The translations under genes were made by a program, and so were the position numbers. DNA of 64,000 bases from Scalesia atractyloides (lineage: Eukaryota; Streptophyta; Magnoliopsida; Asterales; Asteraceae): NCBI GenBank assembly GCA_947069175.1, contig CAMTDV010000007.1, positions 51,231,681 through 51,295,680 of the forward strand. The letters run 5' to 3'. A model generated the notes under the pieces. It saw nothing but the letters and a program-made list of their open reading frames with translations, had not been told where the DNA came from and did not search any database. This document shows positions 33,647 to 45,435 of the stretch, piece by piece. The first letter of the stretch is position 1. Each line of letters begins with the position of its first letter.

Positions 33647-33724
33647 GGGTTAGACACGTAGCTCAGTTGGTAGAGCTGCGTGCACGTATACGGGAGGTCA
33701 CGAGTTCGAACCTCACACGATGCC
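33647..33724 (+). repeat. tRNA-like module 1' in LTR copy 2
   Basis: After GGGTTAGA, arms CACGTAGCTC and GAGCTGCGTG pair (one G-T wobble) around AGTTGGTA. The A-box TAGCTCAGTTGG fits the consensus and the B-box-like GAGTTCGAACCTC follows. It is the most tRNA-like of the set, but lacks a paired acceptor stem. Confidence 0.75.
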
Positions 33725-34710
33725 AATAATTAAACCATTCCGACCGGCCGTTGACCAATCAACCCTGAGAAAAAGGGTAATTTTTTTTAAAACTAAAATC
33801 CTTTTTATTTCTTTAAAAAATAGTTAAAAATACCTAAAAATAAGGTTTTAAAGCTTAAAAAATTTGTATTAATTACCACAAATAACCTAAAAATCTAATA
33901 AAAAGCATTAATTAAAAAAATATAACTTTTATTTATTTATCGAATTATCACGTTATTATTTTAGGTTAGTTTCATTCGTCGGTTAAATCCCAAACTCGTG
34001 CGCGTTCGTCTTCAATCAAGGAAACGCACCCACTATGAGTGAATCCTTACAAATTCCCCTTTTTATTCACGTTTTGGGGTGTATCATGTGTCGTTATTTT
34101 ATTTATACAAATACCAGTGATGCCACCATTATGTGATCTAATGTGTATATTTGTTTGTTGTGAATATGTGTGGTTACATTTTATCATTTCAATGCAATCA
34201 TTCATTTAAGGCCCATCGGTTCCTTGTGGGATACGAGTTGAGCATCAGGTGCCTCATTAGATCGGGCCCGTTTGATTGAGCCTTGATCTCAAGTTCATCA
34301 TTCATCATGTTCATATGTTCATTGTTGATATTGTGTGGTTTGTGATTTAATTATATATACATATGCTCATATGGTTCATGCACGTTTTTATTGAAATAAC
34401 CAATATAACAAGCTGTTTAAATGTTTAACTTAGATTCACAGCTAACTTTTGTTGACCCAATCTTTTTTTACACATGATACAGGTGGACAGGTTGAGGAGA
34501 GGAACACTTAAGATTGGCCTTAGAAGATGAATAAAATGTGTCTTGTTTAAAATAATATTTCTTGTGTTTGTATGTTTCTTTGTGTTTGGATATTTGTTCT
34601 TAAATTTCAAATTAATAAATATGAAACTTAATAATAGTAAATGTCAGAGCTTTGATGATAACCCAATTATGCCCCGACTTCTATTTTCCACTGCGGGTCA
34701 GGGTGTGACA

Positions 34711-35480
34711 GCCGGTGACCAAACAAAAATATCCATGTTGCGAAAAAGAAGCTGTTTAAGTTGCGCTCTGACTGCGAGGGTCATGGCAAAACCCAACAAA
34801 ATCGTTTGCTCTAGATATTTGCTGTGAAGTACCCACTGTTCTGGTTCGTTAGCCGGAGACAGCTTCGCAACTTTCGCTGGTGATTTCTCATACTGGTTTC
34901 CATTAGGAAACCACATGCCGCATGTGGAGTAGAAGTAATCATATTGAACTTCCTTTGTGCACGACGACCCAACAATACATCATGGCGGGATGTTGCAGGC
35001 ATAACCATAAAATTAACCTGGATCGTGCACGAATGTTTCCTATCTGAAAGAGTGACCGGGAAAGAGATCGGCCTGAGGGGAAAAACAGTTCATTACAAAA
35101 ACCAGTTAATGGGAAATCAACTGGCTCTAAACGCGCCTTGTCTTCTGGGTCTAACTGCTTAAAACATTGCTCATAAATGATATCCATAGAACTACCCGGA
35201 TCAATAAACATATAACCAGTGCGATAATGGCTGAAAATGCCAGTTATCACTACCGGTCTTTCTTCTTGAGGACCTCCAGGAACTATGGGAAAAATTACCT
35301 GCTGTTCTGGCCAATGTGTCGTCGAAGCTTTTCTATGGCTACGCTTGCGTGATGGGTCACCTTGCACCATATTAATAGAAGCTTGCTTCATCTTATTATA
35401 ACTAAGGCCTTCATCACCGCGAGTAATCTGACGAACCTCTTTACGCACATTTTGAAGCAGATGAGCAAACTGATGCAATT
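34711..35480 (-). pseudogene. Gypsy protease region
   Basis: Reads VVITGIFSHYRTGYMFIDPG with the catalytic D-x-G-S-S motif (DPGSSMDIIYE), then QLDPEDKARLEPVDFPLTGF, and after a frameshift TSRHDVLLGRRAQRKFNMIT. Then HSKYLEQTILLGFA and NMDIFVWSPA, the segment that normally precedes RT. It is cut by the LTR at 34710. Frameshift near 34990. Confidence 0.75.
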
Positions 35481-37064
35481 TTTTTTAATGCTTTTTTGAT
35501 CTCAGTGCGCAAACTGATGCAATTTTCGGTAGTATGCCCAGTATCCTTATGATAATCACAAAAAGGTTTGGATCCTGATCTTTTTTTGTTTTCATTGGCT
35601 GTGGTTGTTTAAACTAATGGTTCTCAGCACTAAGTACCCTTGCTAGAGTCTTTGATCAGAGGTGTCCACTGCCTGTCTCGATTTTCTTGTTTTACGGCCT
35701 GAGTAATAATTTTGTTGATTGTTGCGCGCATCAACCGGCGAATAAGAAGAAAAAGAGTTCTGGTTCGACTCTTCCAATTTTTCTTGTTTTTCTTACCAAT
35801 ATTTCTGCTCATATCTTGTGGACGATATTGAGGCATGGGAGGTCTGTTGGAACTCAAGTTGCGCTCAGTTTGAGCATAAACTTTGGCTGCCGCCATAAGT
35901 TGTTCCCAACTTTTTGGGAGACCCACACTTCCCGATAGAACTTTTATCATCTCATCACATCGAACGACATACTTGAATCGTGCACGAATCAGGTCTTCAT
36001 GCACATCATCGATCTCAAGGACCTCTTTGTTATAACGAGTAATGAAATCTTCCAAACTTTCTTCATATCTCCGCCAAATGTTCATGACATCCGAGGAGTC
36101 TCTGACATAGCGCTGTTGTTGGCTGAAGTAAATTAAGAACTTATCCTTGAGATCATTCCAGGAAGTAAGTTTACCTATTGGTAAATTGCCAAACCATAAG
36201 CGCGGGGCCCCTGTGAGGGTTTGAACAAACAAATGATACCACATAGGCAACGTCCATCCTCCAATGAGCCCTGCACTGGTAAACAAGTGCATGCGATCAT
36301 CCGGATCTGACTACCGTTAACTTTTCCCACATTGGATGGTAACTTTGCACGCTCAAGTGGAGCCAACGTTATTTCCTTCACAAACTTGGATTGCTCTGCT
36401 GCTTCTGTCGGTCTATAGATCAGATTATAATCATGCTCTGCCTCTTGATTGTATACCGCACGTGATTTAGGTTTGTAATCAGCATGGTCCTTCTATAGTT
36501 AGTTAAACACACTAACACTGCCACCTTCATCATATGTCTTGTTATACTCTTCGCGCTGGGCGTCCCGCCCCTAAGAGGGACGCGGGCCAAGACGTGAATG
36601 GACCGATGCTCGTTTCTGGGTAGTTGACTCATATCTAGTCCTGGACCGAGAATACTCTTTTGTCTCTCTTGCAGAGACGTGCGATTGTACACACTCTTTG
36701 GTCGGTGAATCATAACTCAACACTCGCAGGCAAAGCATGCACGTGAGTTGTCGGCAATTGCACCATTGTGGCCGATGCGTTGATCTGCACAGAGTTGTGC
36801 ATAAACAACATTTAGAGCAGTTTGAGATTTGACGAACCAGGATATCGGAGTCTCACCGGGAGGTAATATTGACGCGATTTAAACAAAAGGAGTTTCAGCT
36901 TGAACTCTCAGAGTTACTGGAATGTTCACACGACCGGAATCATGACGAACGTCGGTATCTTCAGAGAATGCTTCCTCCACTTGTCCGTCGATCCGAGAAA
37001 CATGAACTGTGTTCCTGACCTCGGGCCAAAGACCTTGTGGCAAACTCGACGGACCATCAGCCAT
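35481..37064 (-). pseudogene. Gypsy gag
   Basis: The likely start is near 37064 (MADGPSSLPQGLWPEV). The retrotransposon gag domain reads TGAPRLWFGNLPIGKL, KFLIYFSQQQRYVRDSSDVM, YEESLEDFITRYNKEVLEID and PKSWEQLMAAAKVYAQTERN (36292-35820). Upstream frames at 36175-36381 and 36420-36713 are in different registers. The region has multiple frameshifts and is not translatable as a unit. Confidence 0.75.
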
Positions 37065-37120
37065 GAAAACTGAAGGTGGTAGAAAACAAACAAGAGATCA
37101 AGATTAAAAGAAGAATGATC

Positions 37121-37132
37121 GGTGGGCGCCAA
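37121..37132 (-). other. Primer binding site of the Tat/Ogre-like Gypsy
   Basis: The reverse complement reads TTGGCGCCCACC, immediately beside the LTR end. It resembles the TTGGCGCC-type PBS used by Tat/Athila-like Gypsy elements; the exact tRNA is not determined. Confidence 0.6.
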
Positions 37133-38004
37133 TGAAGAAACACCAAACCAAAAACTATTGGAATAGATCTAGATCTGAGGACATGGTTTCTACATACAAA
37201 GGTTAGTCTCCTGTTTGGTTGTCATCTGAAAGAACTTTGTCGGAAATCACTACAAAACAGAAAACCGCCGTTAGCCTCGCCACGAAGAGAATGGGGGTTC
37301 TCTCCGTGACCACCCTCCAGCGTGACGATAAGTACTGTGACTTGAAGAGGATGAAGTATAAGCGTCAGTAGTGGTGAATGAATAGCTTGTACCTCAAGTC
37401 TTCTATTTATAGCCAGAGATTTGGGTATCAAGAGTTAACGGAGTGGTAATGGAATCTTTCCCACCGTTAGTGGTTACATCTCCATCCATACACACGAATT
37501 AGAAGATATCAACCGTCGGGGAAGAGCCACATGGAAAGTGGTTTTCTTTGGGTCTTCATGAAGATTGTGTTGACATCGGACGTAGGACAGACGTCCCAGA
37601 TGCTGCCTCGTCATATTCGGTTACAACCGAATAAAGGCCTACACGATTGCCATATACTGCTTCTAGAAGATCCAATGTAGTGGTGCCTTGATCTGCTGCC
37701 ACCTATCTAGTTGGTTATAACAGAAAAGATTCCTTTAGCTCAGTTCTTCGTACCTGCGCGCAAAGATGTCTGTGCACCAGGCTTAAGAGTTTTGATAGTT
37801 TCTTCTCACTTCAAGCTTAAGCAAGGGTGCTAAATGAAGTTTAGATGTTTTGCCCTTTGTTCTCGCGCGAGGTTAATAAAGACTGTGCTTTTAGGTCTCT
37901 CTTACCTTTGCGCGAGGCGCACAAGGTCTATTAAGTGATCAAGTGACATTCTGATGGTATGGTCTCCTGCGCCGACGCTGGGCCTCTGGGACCATACCCT
38001 TTCA
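37133..38004 (-). repeat. 5' LTR of the Tat/Ogre-like Gypsy
   Basis: Plus strand starts TGAAGAAACACC and ends CCATACCCTTTCA, giving TG...CA ends in minus orientation, 872 bp. A good TATA-like GCTATAAATAGAAG lies near 37400-37414 (minus). The outer end contains the dyad GGTATGGTC ... GACCATACC (37955-38000). Only one LTR is present. Confidence 0.65.
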
Positions 38005-39472
38005 CATGGCACCACATCGTGTAATTTTTAAATCTTCCAACAAACAAATACTTGAAGAAAAACCAAAAGAACCTTCGTAAGAAATACGTAGAAAAGTATT
38101 TCATGGGAATTTCAAGGTGCATCATTGGAGTAATTGAAATTGAAGTTAAAGATTGAATTTCGTTCAGAAGTATAATTAACTTGAAACTTAAGTTAAAAGA
38201 TTGAATCTTTAAATAATAAAAAATTTCGTCATACTGTTCGTAGTCCATATTGTGGTTCTAGTGAGAGAAACAAATGTTAGAGAGAAAAAGCACCGGCGAT
38301 AATATTCCAACCTAAAATCTAAGTTTCTGGCAATAGTTTGTTTTTGGAGCATTCAATATCATTCAGATCTGAGAGAACATTTTTTCGTAATTGTTTTGAA
38401 GGGTACACTTCTGATAACCTGCGTTTCTCCGGAGATGGCGAGGTAAGGTGGTGGTGATGGGTGTGGAGGTGTTATGGTGAGGCGTTTTTCCGGCAATGGC
38501 AAGGTGGTGTTATGGTGGTGGTGGTTTGGTGGTGTGGAAGTGGTGGAATGATGAGAGTATGGTGGTGTGAAGGGGTTATGACACAAAGATGTTATGGCGA
38601 TGGTTGAATGGTATGGAGTTGTAGATAAGTAGAAAGAGAGAAAAAAGGAGATGGGTGGGGTGGGTAGGCCTCACTTTCTTTTAATATCATATAACTATAT
38701 AAATAATTATCAATACTTTTTTTTAATAAGGACATTTCTAATCATTTGACATCTACTTAACACCCGAAACTAATCCTATTTGCACTAGAGACTATTTAAG
38801 AAAAAGGTATGTAAAAAAGGGAGAGGGGTGGGGTGGCCTCACTTTCTTTTAGTATTATATAATTAAATAAATGACTAAGACGATTATACGTGTGTGTGTA
38901 TATTTATATATATATATATATATTATAAAATGTTATGATGAAAATAAATGTATGTTATGCCTAAAAATTACGAGCCAAACTCAATCTTTAACATCTATTC
39001 ACGAATCCAGCTCAAGCTTTAAAGATACAACTTGAAACAAACCAAACTACAACTCTTTTAAATTTAACACATATAAGTTTCACCTCGCTTTAACTCTAAC
39101 TTTTTTAAACAGCCAATGCCTTGCAATTAATGTTATTACATTTGTTTGATTATCCCAAACCTATAAATAAACTTAATGCAAATATTTCAAGGTGATGTTC
39201 GGACTATTAAAGTATTTTCCTTTTATTTCGCTTGTCAAATAACAAGTATTGGAGTCTGCACTTTACAACGGATTGTAGGGATGTGTTGACGAGGATGTAT
39301 TTTTACATTGATGTATTGATTGGTTTTTATAGATGTAACATCCGTCAAAATGGATACAAGAAAAATCTGACCGATTTTAAAATTCGAATCTAAAACTGTG
39401 TACACTAGAATTTTTCGCGAAATCCATAACAAAGAAATTTATTTATCTAATTATTTATTCATTTATTTATTT

Positions 39473-39474
<2 letters not shown>
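38005..39474. other. Intergenic, repeats but no gene seen
   Basis: 38440-38580 is a GGTGGTG-rich low-complexity tract. The phrase GTGGGGTGG(GTAG)GCCTCACTTTCTTTTA occurs twice, near 38655 and 38828, each followed by AT-rich sequence (a diverged direct repeat). 39246-39330 resembles 43011-43090. Confidence 0.45.

Positions 39475-39515
<41 letters not shown>
39475..39515. repeat. (TA)n microsatellite
   Basis: An uninterrupted run of TA dinucleotides directly followed by TCACTAGTATTAAGCCC. Confidence 0.95.
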
Positions 39516-39517
<2 letters not shown>

Positions 39518-39880
39518 TAGTATTAAGCCCTTGCATTGCAGCGATTGTTGTATAACTATGTCAAGTAGTACCAATGCTATACCACTGTCAACACCGGAAA
39601 GTTCGTAATAACAAAATAAATAAAAACGAAAAAAATTACGCCGAGCGAAAAGCAAACGTCAAAATCTTTGAATCATGCACGCTCTTTGCATAGAAATTAA
39701 AACCGAAACGTAAAACATATACAAAAATAACTAAGTCAATCCAGGACCCGCATGTTGAACGAACTTGTCAAACGGAGAAAATAGATGTGTTGTAACGGGC
39801 CAGTCAAACGGGAAAAATATATGAAAAAATGTTAACACCCACACGCACGTTGCGGTATGTTAATTCACAAAATTTAGAAC
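39513..39880 (+). mobile_element. Helitron-like terminus remnant (tentative)
   Basis: TCACTAGTATTAAGCCCTTG directly after a TA run resembles the family of plant sequences beginning ACTAGTATTARRCCCGCG that is often associated with Helitron-type ends. Related starts occur at 43011 (plus), 57052 (minus) and 57168 (plus). No helicase ORF or confirmed 3' hairpin-CTRR end is seen, so the class is uncertain. Confidence 0.3.
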
Positions 39881-40341
39881 GAAACGAAAAACTTGGGAAA
39901 GATGGAAAGTATGGTGGACCAAAATTGAAAATAAAAAAAGAATTAGGATTAAATTGTAAAAGATGAAAAACTTTGGGTTAAAAATAAAAAATAAAGGGTC
40001 TAAATTGCAAAATTGAAGTTATTTATTAATCTTAAATAAAGATAAAAATAAAAATAAGTGATATTATTAATATTATAATATTAATATTAATATTAAAAGA
40101 AACTTATTAAACAAATATAAATAAAATTTATAAGATTGAAGGAAAGATTGCCATACAATATTATTTGAAGTCTTTTATTATAAGTTAGATTTAATAAACT
40201 TATTTTAATTAAATGTATAAAACAATAACTCAAAAATGAAATTTAGTTATCTTGGTTAATTTTTGTAAACATATAACTAAGCTTTATAGGTAAATTGTGT
40301 AAACTGTAAACATGAGGGACTTGAATGCAAATAGTGGAAAG

Positions 40342-40608
40342 TTAACGAAGATGCCACAAACCACTCCACCATCGTTCCAATTGCGTTATAACCTGAACCC
40401 ATATTTCTTTTAAACTAAAAATCGAGCCACTTTTTAAATCTAAAAGCTTGTTGCCCAAGGAGCAACGAGGAACACCAAAATCCTCCCAATATCCCTCTAC
40501 TCTTCGTTTCTTGTATGAGATTATGGTTTCCATAATGTAAAGTAGGAATCGGGGCTTCAAATCAAACGTATTATTGATGTTAAAACCAACCCTATATTTC
40601 GTTTTCAT
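40342..40608 (-). CDS. Hypothetical ORF of 88 codons, doubtful
   Basis: ATG to stop without interruption. The protein has VEGYWEDFGVPRCSLGN and KEIWVQVITQLERWW, a tryptophan-rich composition not obviously low-complexity. I do not recognise it. It lies in AT-rich repeat-like sequence upstream of a solo LTR and could be a captured gene fragment or chance. Confidence 0.2.
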   Translation of the reverse strand: MKTKYRVGFNINNTFDLKPRFLLYIMETIISYKKRRVEGYWEDFGVPRCSLGNKLLDLKSGSIFSLKEIWVQVITQLERWWSGLWHLR

Positions 40609-40946
40609 TAATTACGATCTTCAAAATCGTTTTCTTTAAGAAACCCAATCAAAGATCGAATCAAATGTTCTTTGATGTTGAACACCTTATAAATAAGAGT
40701 CTTCAATCGAGAACCTATGAACCTTTACGACTCGTAATATCATTCGAAATGACATATCATTCTTTTCATCGCTAAAAGTCTTCGTTCATCTGAATTTCAG
40801 AGTCAAGCAAGAAGACATCAAATCTCGTCACCAGGAGTTAGAAATTACATCCTTAGTTTCGGTTTTTAATATGTAACGGAACCCCTAAGTGTATAACAAT
40901 TGATTTTTTGATTGTGAGTTGAATTTGGGGATTTGCAGGTTAGGGT

Positions 40947-42886
40947 TGTCACACCCCAACCGATGGCGGAATCATCGGGGCAGATGAAGTAGATTGCTTG
41001 AGATTTCCTAACGCTAAACCTGTGACAAGTAATTAAACAGCAATTTCCATTTCATTTCTAAAATTTCAAGTACAAGGCTTTTGGAAGCATACAACAACAA
41101 AATCAAAGTCCAGGTACAACGACATGATCAAAAATACAAGTACAACATAGATCCAAATAAAAGCGGGTTTCTAGTTCTTCCTACTAGATTCCATGCATTC
41201 ATGACATCATCATCATCCTCCAATGCATGTTAAAGTATAGTTCAACACACAATCCATTGGCGAGTATACAAGTTTGACTAATAGCATAATATAAAAGTTT
41301 AACAATCCTCATGCATAAATGTTAACTCAAAATTAACATGGAAAAAACTATCATGCAACCATACGTGTCAACCCAAAATTTACCGCTAGCGTAATCTAAT
41401 CATAGTAGTGACTAGACCGTTTGTTTACTTAACATGACCCCACGAATACAGGCGATGCGTTTAGCGCTATACTTTTTAAGGGAGGCTTGATCGAAGTTGA
41501 TGACAAAGTACAAGCATAACGAGTATAAGCATGTATGATTTCAAGTCTGGCACATAAGCATGGATAAGGCTTGTCTGTGATTAAGTATAAGCATGTTTGT
41601 GTGATTTCACTAGCTTACACGTATTGCACACAGAAGTGATAAAAGTAAAATGGGGTCGTGTATAGTCACAATTTTGCAAGCTTCCTAGAAAATCCGTGAG
41701 TTGTTGTGTTGAAGAGCGGAACACCGAGGTTACCCTACACGAGGTAAACAGAGGTGAATAAGTATTCTAAGTTGGTGATGGTTTCGGATTCGGAACAAAC
41801 GATTAACGAAAGTATACATACGAAAATATGTCGAAAAGTAATGGAGATTCGATTACACGTTAATGCGAAGTGAATATCCACTTCGTGTGGAGTGTAGTCA
41901 GTTTTGATGTCCTAGCTCGTCCTAAGCTCGTTTCGACACTAATTTTTGTTGAACGAGGGTTTTAGGGTCGAGACAAAATGACTAAGTCCAGATTAACTAT
42001 CCATTTATTGGTTAGCATTAGGAAGTCTGTTCATATATAGTTTTTTAGTATAGTTTATAGAGTCCTTCAAATACGTCATAGATGTCAAGCAAGGAGTATG
42101 AATACCTCGTTATATGATTCACCAAAGCTCAAAGTTCATCAGCATAGTTGGTGAACCCGGTTGGTCATGAATGAAAATAAAGTACAACATAAAAACATGT
42201 TCAAGTGGTGGTATAACTTAATTCGGAAAGCCCAAGCTTCCAACGTTCTCACACTAGCTAAGCATAAGTTCACTAGAACCTAGTTAGCTCACCCACTAGT
42301 ACAAAAGAAGGAGTAGAAGAAGAATCGTAAGAGGAAGTAAAGTAATACAATAGTGAGCCATAACTCACTTAGAATAGCTGAGGTAGTCTGCCAAATCGTG
42401 CAAATTCGAGAGAGAATGTGTGAAAGTTCGGAAGGTTGAAAGTGTGGATGAGTGATCTTATTTATAGGCGAAATGTTGTTGACAACAGGGTTGGTGCGAA
42501 GTGCTAGTTTGTGTGAGGTGCACTTCGTGTGAAGTGGGCCAGGTCGCACAAAAGGTTTAGTTTTGGGCTAAGTTTTCGTATTTTAGCCGGTTCTTAGGCA
42601 TTTTAAGTATAAAGATGTATCGCATGAGCATAGTATGTATAATGAATATGACTTGTATGAAAACATGTATTTAAACGATTGTTTGCATGAATAACAAGTA
42701 TGAATGAATAACACGTATTAAAATGATTTATTGTATGTATAACAGGTATGAATAAAGTGCTAATTTTATTACGATCAAAGTCTCGGAATACAAGGATTGA
42801 ATTAGGGTACAAATACAAGTTTCCATAATTAGAAATACGATTACACTTTCTAAATAATGAATGTACAGGAATGCAAAGTATTACAA
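40947..42886 (-). mobile_element. Solo Gypsy-type LTR, TSD agggt
   Basis: Plus strand starts TGTCACACCCCAACCGATGG and ends GCAAAGTATTACA, with perfect duplications agggt at 40942-40946 and 42887-42891. 1940 bp. A TATA-like CCTATAAATAAGATC lies near 42457-42471 (minus). It is the same family as 641-18488 and the LTRs of the 45436-55662 array. A small dyad GCGAAGTG...CACTTCG lies near 41868-41890. No ORF or internal region. Confidence 0.9.
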
Positions 42887-43711
42887 GGGTTTCGGGTAGG
42901 GTAATAGTTGGAGAAGATGATAGTTATGTAGTTTCTTTTAAAAACATCTCAAATTCATACAAAATACAAAAGGCTCGCTGGTCCATTGGTTTTGCAAATT
43001 GTTTAAAACTAGTATTGGAGTCCGCGCTTCGTGGCACGGTTGTAGGAGGATGCTGGCGAGAATTTATTGGTTACATAATATATCGATGGGTTATTATAGA
43101 CCATGAAGGATTTAATCTAAACGACAAATATAAGCAATCAACATAGTTAGTAAACATGTCTAGAGTTAAAAGTAAGCTTGAACTATATTAAGGTAAATAC
43201 AAAAATAATTAAACTTGTTACCTGGTATATTGAAGCATTAAGTTAGACCATGTAGTCTTTATTCTAAACGGTGATAAAAACAAGCAAGCAACACATAAAA
43301 TAGCATGTCTTGAGTTAAAGTTAGCTTTAATTATAATAAGTTAAATAAATAATAAGTAAATTATAAAAGAATTAAACTTATAAAAAATATAAGAAAAATA
43401 TTTATTTAAAAAATAATAAAAATAATTTATTAAACTTCAGTGTCGTATATAAGTTCGGGGTTGTAACGTAAATTATTTATAGAAATAGAATTATTATTAT
43501 TATTAATAATTCCGTATTATAACACTTAAAGTTAAGGGGTTTAAAGTGAATCGTTTATAAAATGAATTATTAGAGTTTAGAAGTCGTATAATAACTACAT
43601 TAAAGTTTGGGTTTAGAAACGTTAATTAATTAAAGAAAAAATAATAATATTGTAGCCGTACAACCAACATAGACCAATAGTGAATTATAATTATAAATTA
43701 ACTATAAAATA

Positions 43712-43742
<31 letters not shown>

Positions 43743-44264
43743 TAATAAATAATAATAATAATAATAATAATAATATAGTAGCCCTACAACCAAAATACAC
43801 AAATAATGAATTACTATTATTCATAATTAAAAATGTTATTATATAAAATAAGTTTATTACTAATGTAATAATCGTTTGTTTTTTATTATTATAAACATAC
43901 TAGTTTATTTTTTCAAACATTTTGTCGAGCAACGTCTAATAGAATAAATTTGAACCAAATATAAAATTTAGAGATGGAATATGTCTAAATTCACATGATT
44001 GAAAAATCTAAATAATAATACAAGATCCAAAAGTACACTTATTTAATAACTGAAGGTAAACTAATGTATATTTAACATGTACATAGTTTGTTGAGAAATT
44101 AGATGAAATTTGGTCCGATGCATAATTAGCATTGTTCATGTTTGAATTTCTTATTATATAGAATAGAATAGAATACATAAATCACATGGGATGCAGGATT
44201 AATTAATTATATAAATAACCTTTAATCAAAAATTGATCAATTTGTTTAGTTGTTAATATAAAAA
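42887..44264. repeat. AT-rich repeats, including a unit shared with 56031-56565
   Basis: A unit of about 150 bp (TATAGACCATG... ATTAAACTTGTTACCTGGTA) occurs twice in tandem at 43097-43400. It recurs in tandem, same orientation, at 56031-56330. The following 43430-43620 also matches 56360-56560. (AAT)n-type microsatellites lie at 43709-43775. No credible gene. Confidence 0.65.
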
Positions 44265-44865
44265 AGGAATATTGAATTTAAATAACCAAATTTTTAATAA
44301 TTGGTCAATAACACTCAACTTTCGATTTGTACACTTGTACTCCCAACTTTCAACTTCGGCCGATAACACTCCCTAACTAACTGAACCCTAACCCAGTTAG
44401 CTGATGTCAGCTGTCAATCATAAAAATGCCACGTCAGCAGCCACATCATCTGCCATGTCATCAAAAAAGCCACCTCAGCTGCCACATCATATGCCACTTA
44501 GCAAAATGGGCCACATCAGCAAAAACTAACAAGGTTAAGGGTTTAGTTAGTTAGGGAGTATTGTCGGCCAATAAGTTGAAAGTTGGGCAGTTAGCTGATG
44601 TCAGCTACAATCATAAAAATGCCACGTCAGCCACCACATCATCTGCCATGTCATAAAAAATCCACCTCAGTTGCCACATCATATGCCACGTCAGCAAAAT
44701 GGGCCACATCAACAAAAACTAACTAGGTTAGGGTTTAGTTAGTTAGGGAGTGTTGTCGGCCAATAAGTTGAAAGTTGAGAGTGCTAGTGTACAAATTGAA
44801 AGTTGGAAGTGTTATTGGCCAGTTATTGAAAGTCGGGGTTATTTAAATCCAATGTCCCTATAAAA
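44265..44865. mobile_element. Large MITE with internal tandem duplication
   Basis: The left end (AATTTAAATAACC, TTGGTCAATAACACTCAAC, TTTGTACACTTGTACTCCCA) pairs with the right end (TGCTAGTGTACAAATTGAAA, AAGTGTTATTGGCCAGTTAT, GGTTATTTAAATCC). Between them a unit of about 194 bp starting GTTAGCTGATGTCAGCT is present twice (44396 and 44590) and is rich in GCCACGTCAGC and CCACATCA words. No ORF. Confidence 0.8.
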
Positions 44866-44875
44866 AACTAAATTA

Positions 44876-44884
44876 TATATATAT

Positions 44885-44919
<35 letters not shown>

Positions 44920-44921
44920 GA
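44876..44921. repeat. (TA)n microsatellite
   Basis: TA dinucleotide runs with one interruption. Confidence 0.9.
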
Positions 44922-45435
44922 CAAAACAATTTTTATATACTTTTCTCAAATAATAATACTAAATAATAAATAAAATTAAGTAATCAAAATTTCAAATTGA
45001 TAATCTATTAAATGAACCGAATTTGTACAATAAATTTATACGTTAATCGTATTTGCAACGGTATATTGTCGAGATAACTCTTAACCTGTGAATAAATCAT
45101 TCCTAATTCCCCTTTTTATCATTTAACTATTTTGGTGTGTATATGCATTTTCAACATTTTAACTTCATTATACAAATATATGCAAAGTTCAAGGTGTAAT
45201 TATGTGGTGTTTGTTTGTTCATTGATTGCATTACTTTCCATTTGTCATTGTTAGTTGTTACAAGTCAGTGTCCTAGAGATGTTATTTTAGATGGATCAAT
45301 CAGATGACTAGATTCCCACGGCCATGGGTTGTAGTCTAGTATCGCCATCACGTTTAGATTCATTCATTGGTGGGCTTGAGTCTTATACACGATGTTCGTA
45401 CATTTACAACAGTTTACATATTCATGGTTATTGGT

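Larger units (their letters stand above)
32914..34710 (+). mobile_element. 5'-truncated LTR with tRNA-like modules (second copy)
   Basis: Matches the reverse complement of 8464-10240 from CCGAATTC near 32919 to the end CTGCGGGTCAGGGTGTGACA at 34710. The TATA-like CACCTATAAATACCG lies at 32978-32992, and three tRNA-like modules follow at 33309-33724. The first about 450 bp of the family LTR (present at 10240-10699) are absent. The right edge interrupts the Gypsy protease/RT linker (NMDIFVWSPA) and is followed by gccgg, but no matching left duplication is found. Confidence 0.8.
34711..38004 (-). mobile_element. Tat/Ogre-like Gypsy retrotransposon, 5' part only
   Basis: In minus orientation: 5' LTR (37133-38004), PBS, gag, protease, and then an abrupt end at the LTR boundary at 34710. 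RT, RNase H, integrase and the 3' LTR are not found in the window. Lineage is inferred from the gag style (SAGLIGGWTLPMWYHLFVQT, GAPRLWFGNLP) and the TTGGCGCC-type PBS. Confidence 0.75.

Noticed and set aside
33647..33724. A genuine tRNA gene
   Set aside because: A-box, B-box and D-arm look tRNA-like, but there is no paired acceptor stem or convincing anticodon arm. The same unit recurs inside an LTR family.
42871..43146. 91-codon ORF at the edge of the solo LTR
   Set aside because: It crosses the LTR boundary and TSD at 42886/42891 and enters repeat sequence also found elsewhere, so it is a chance frame.
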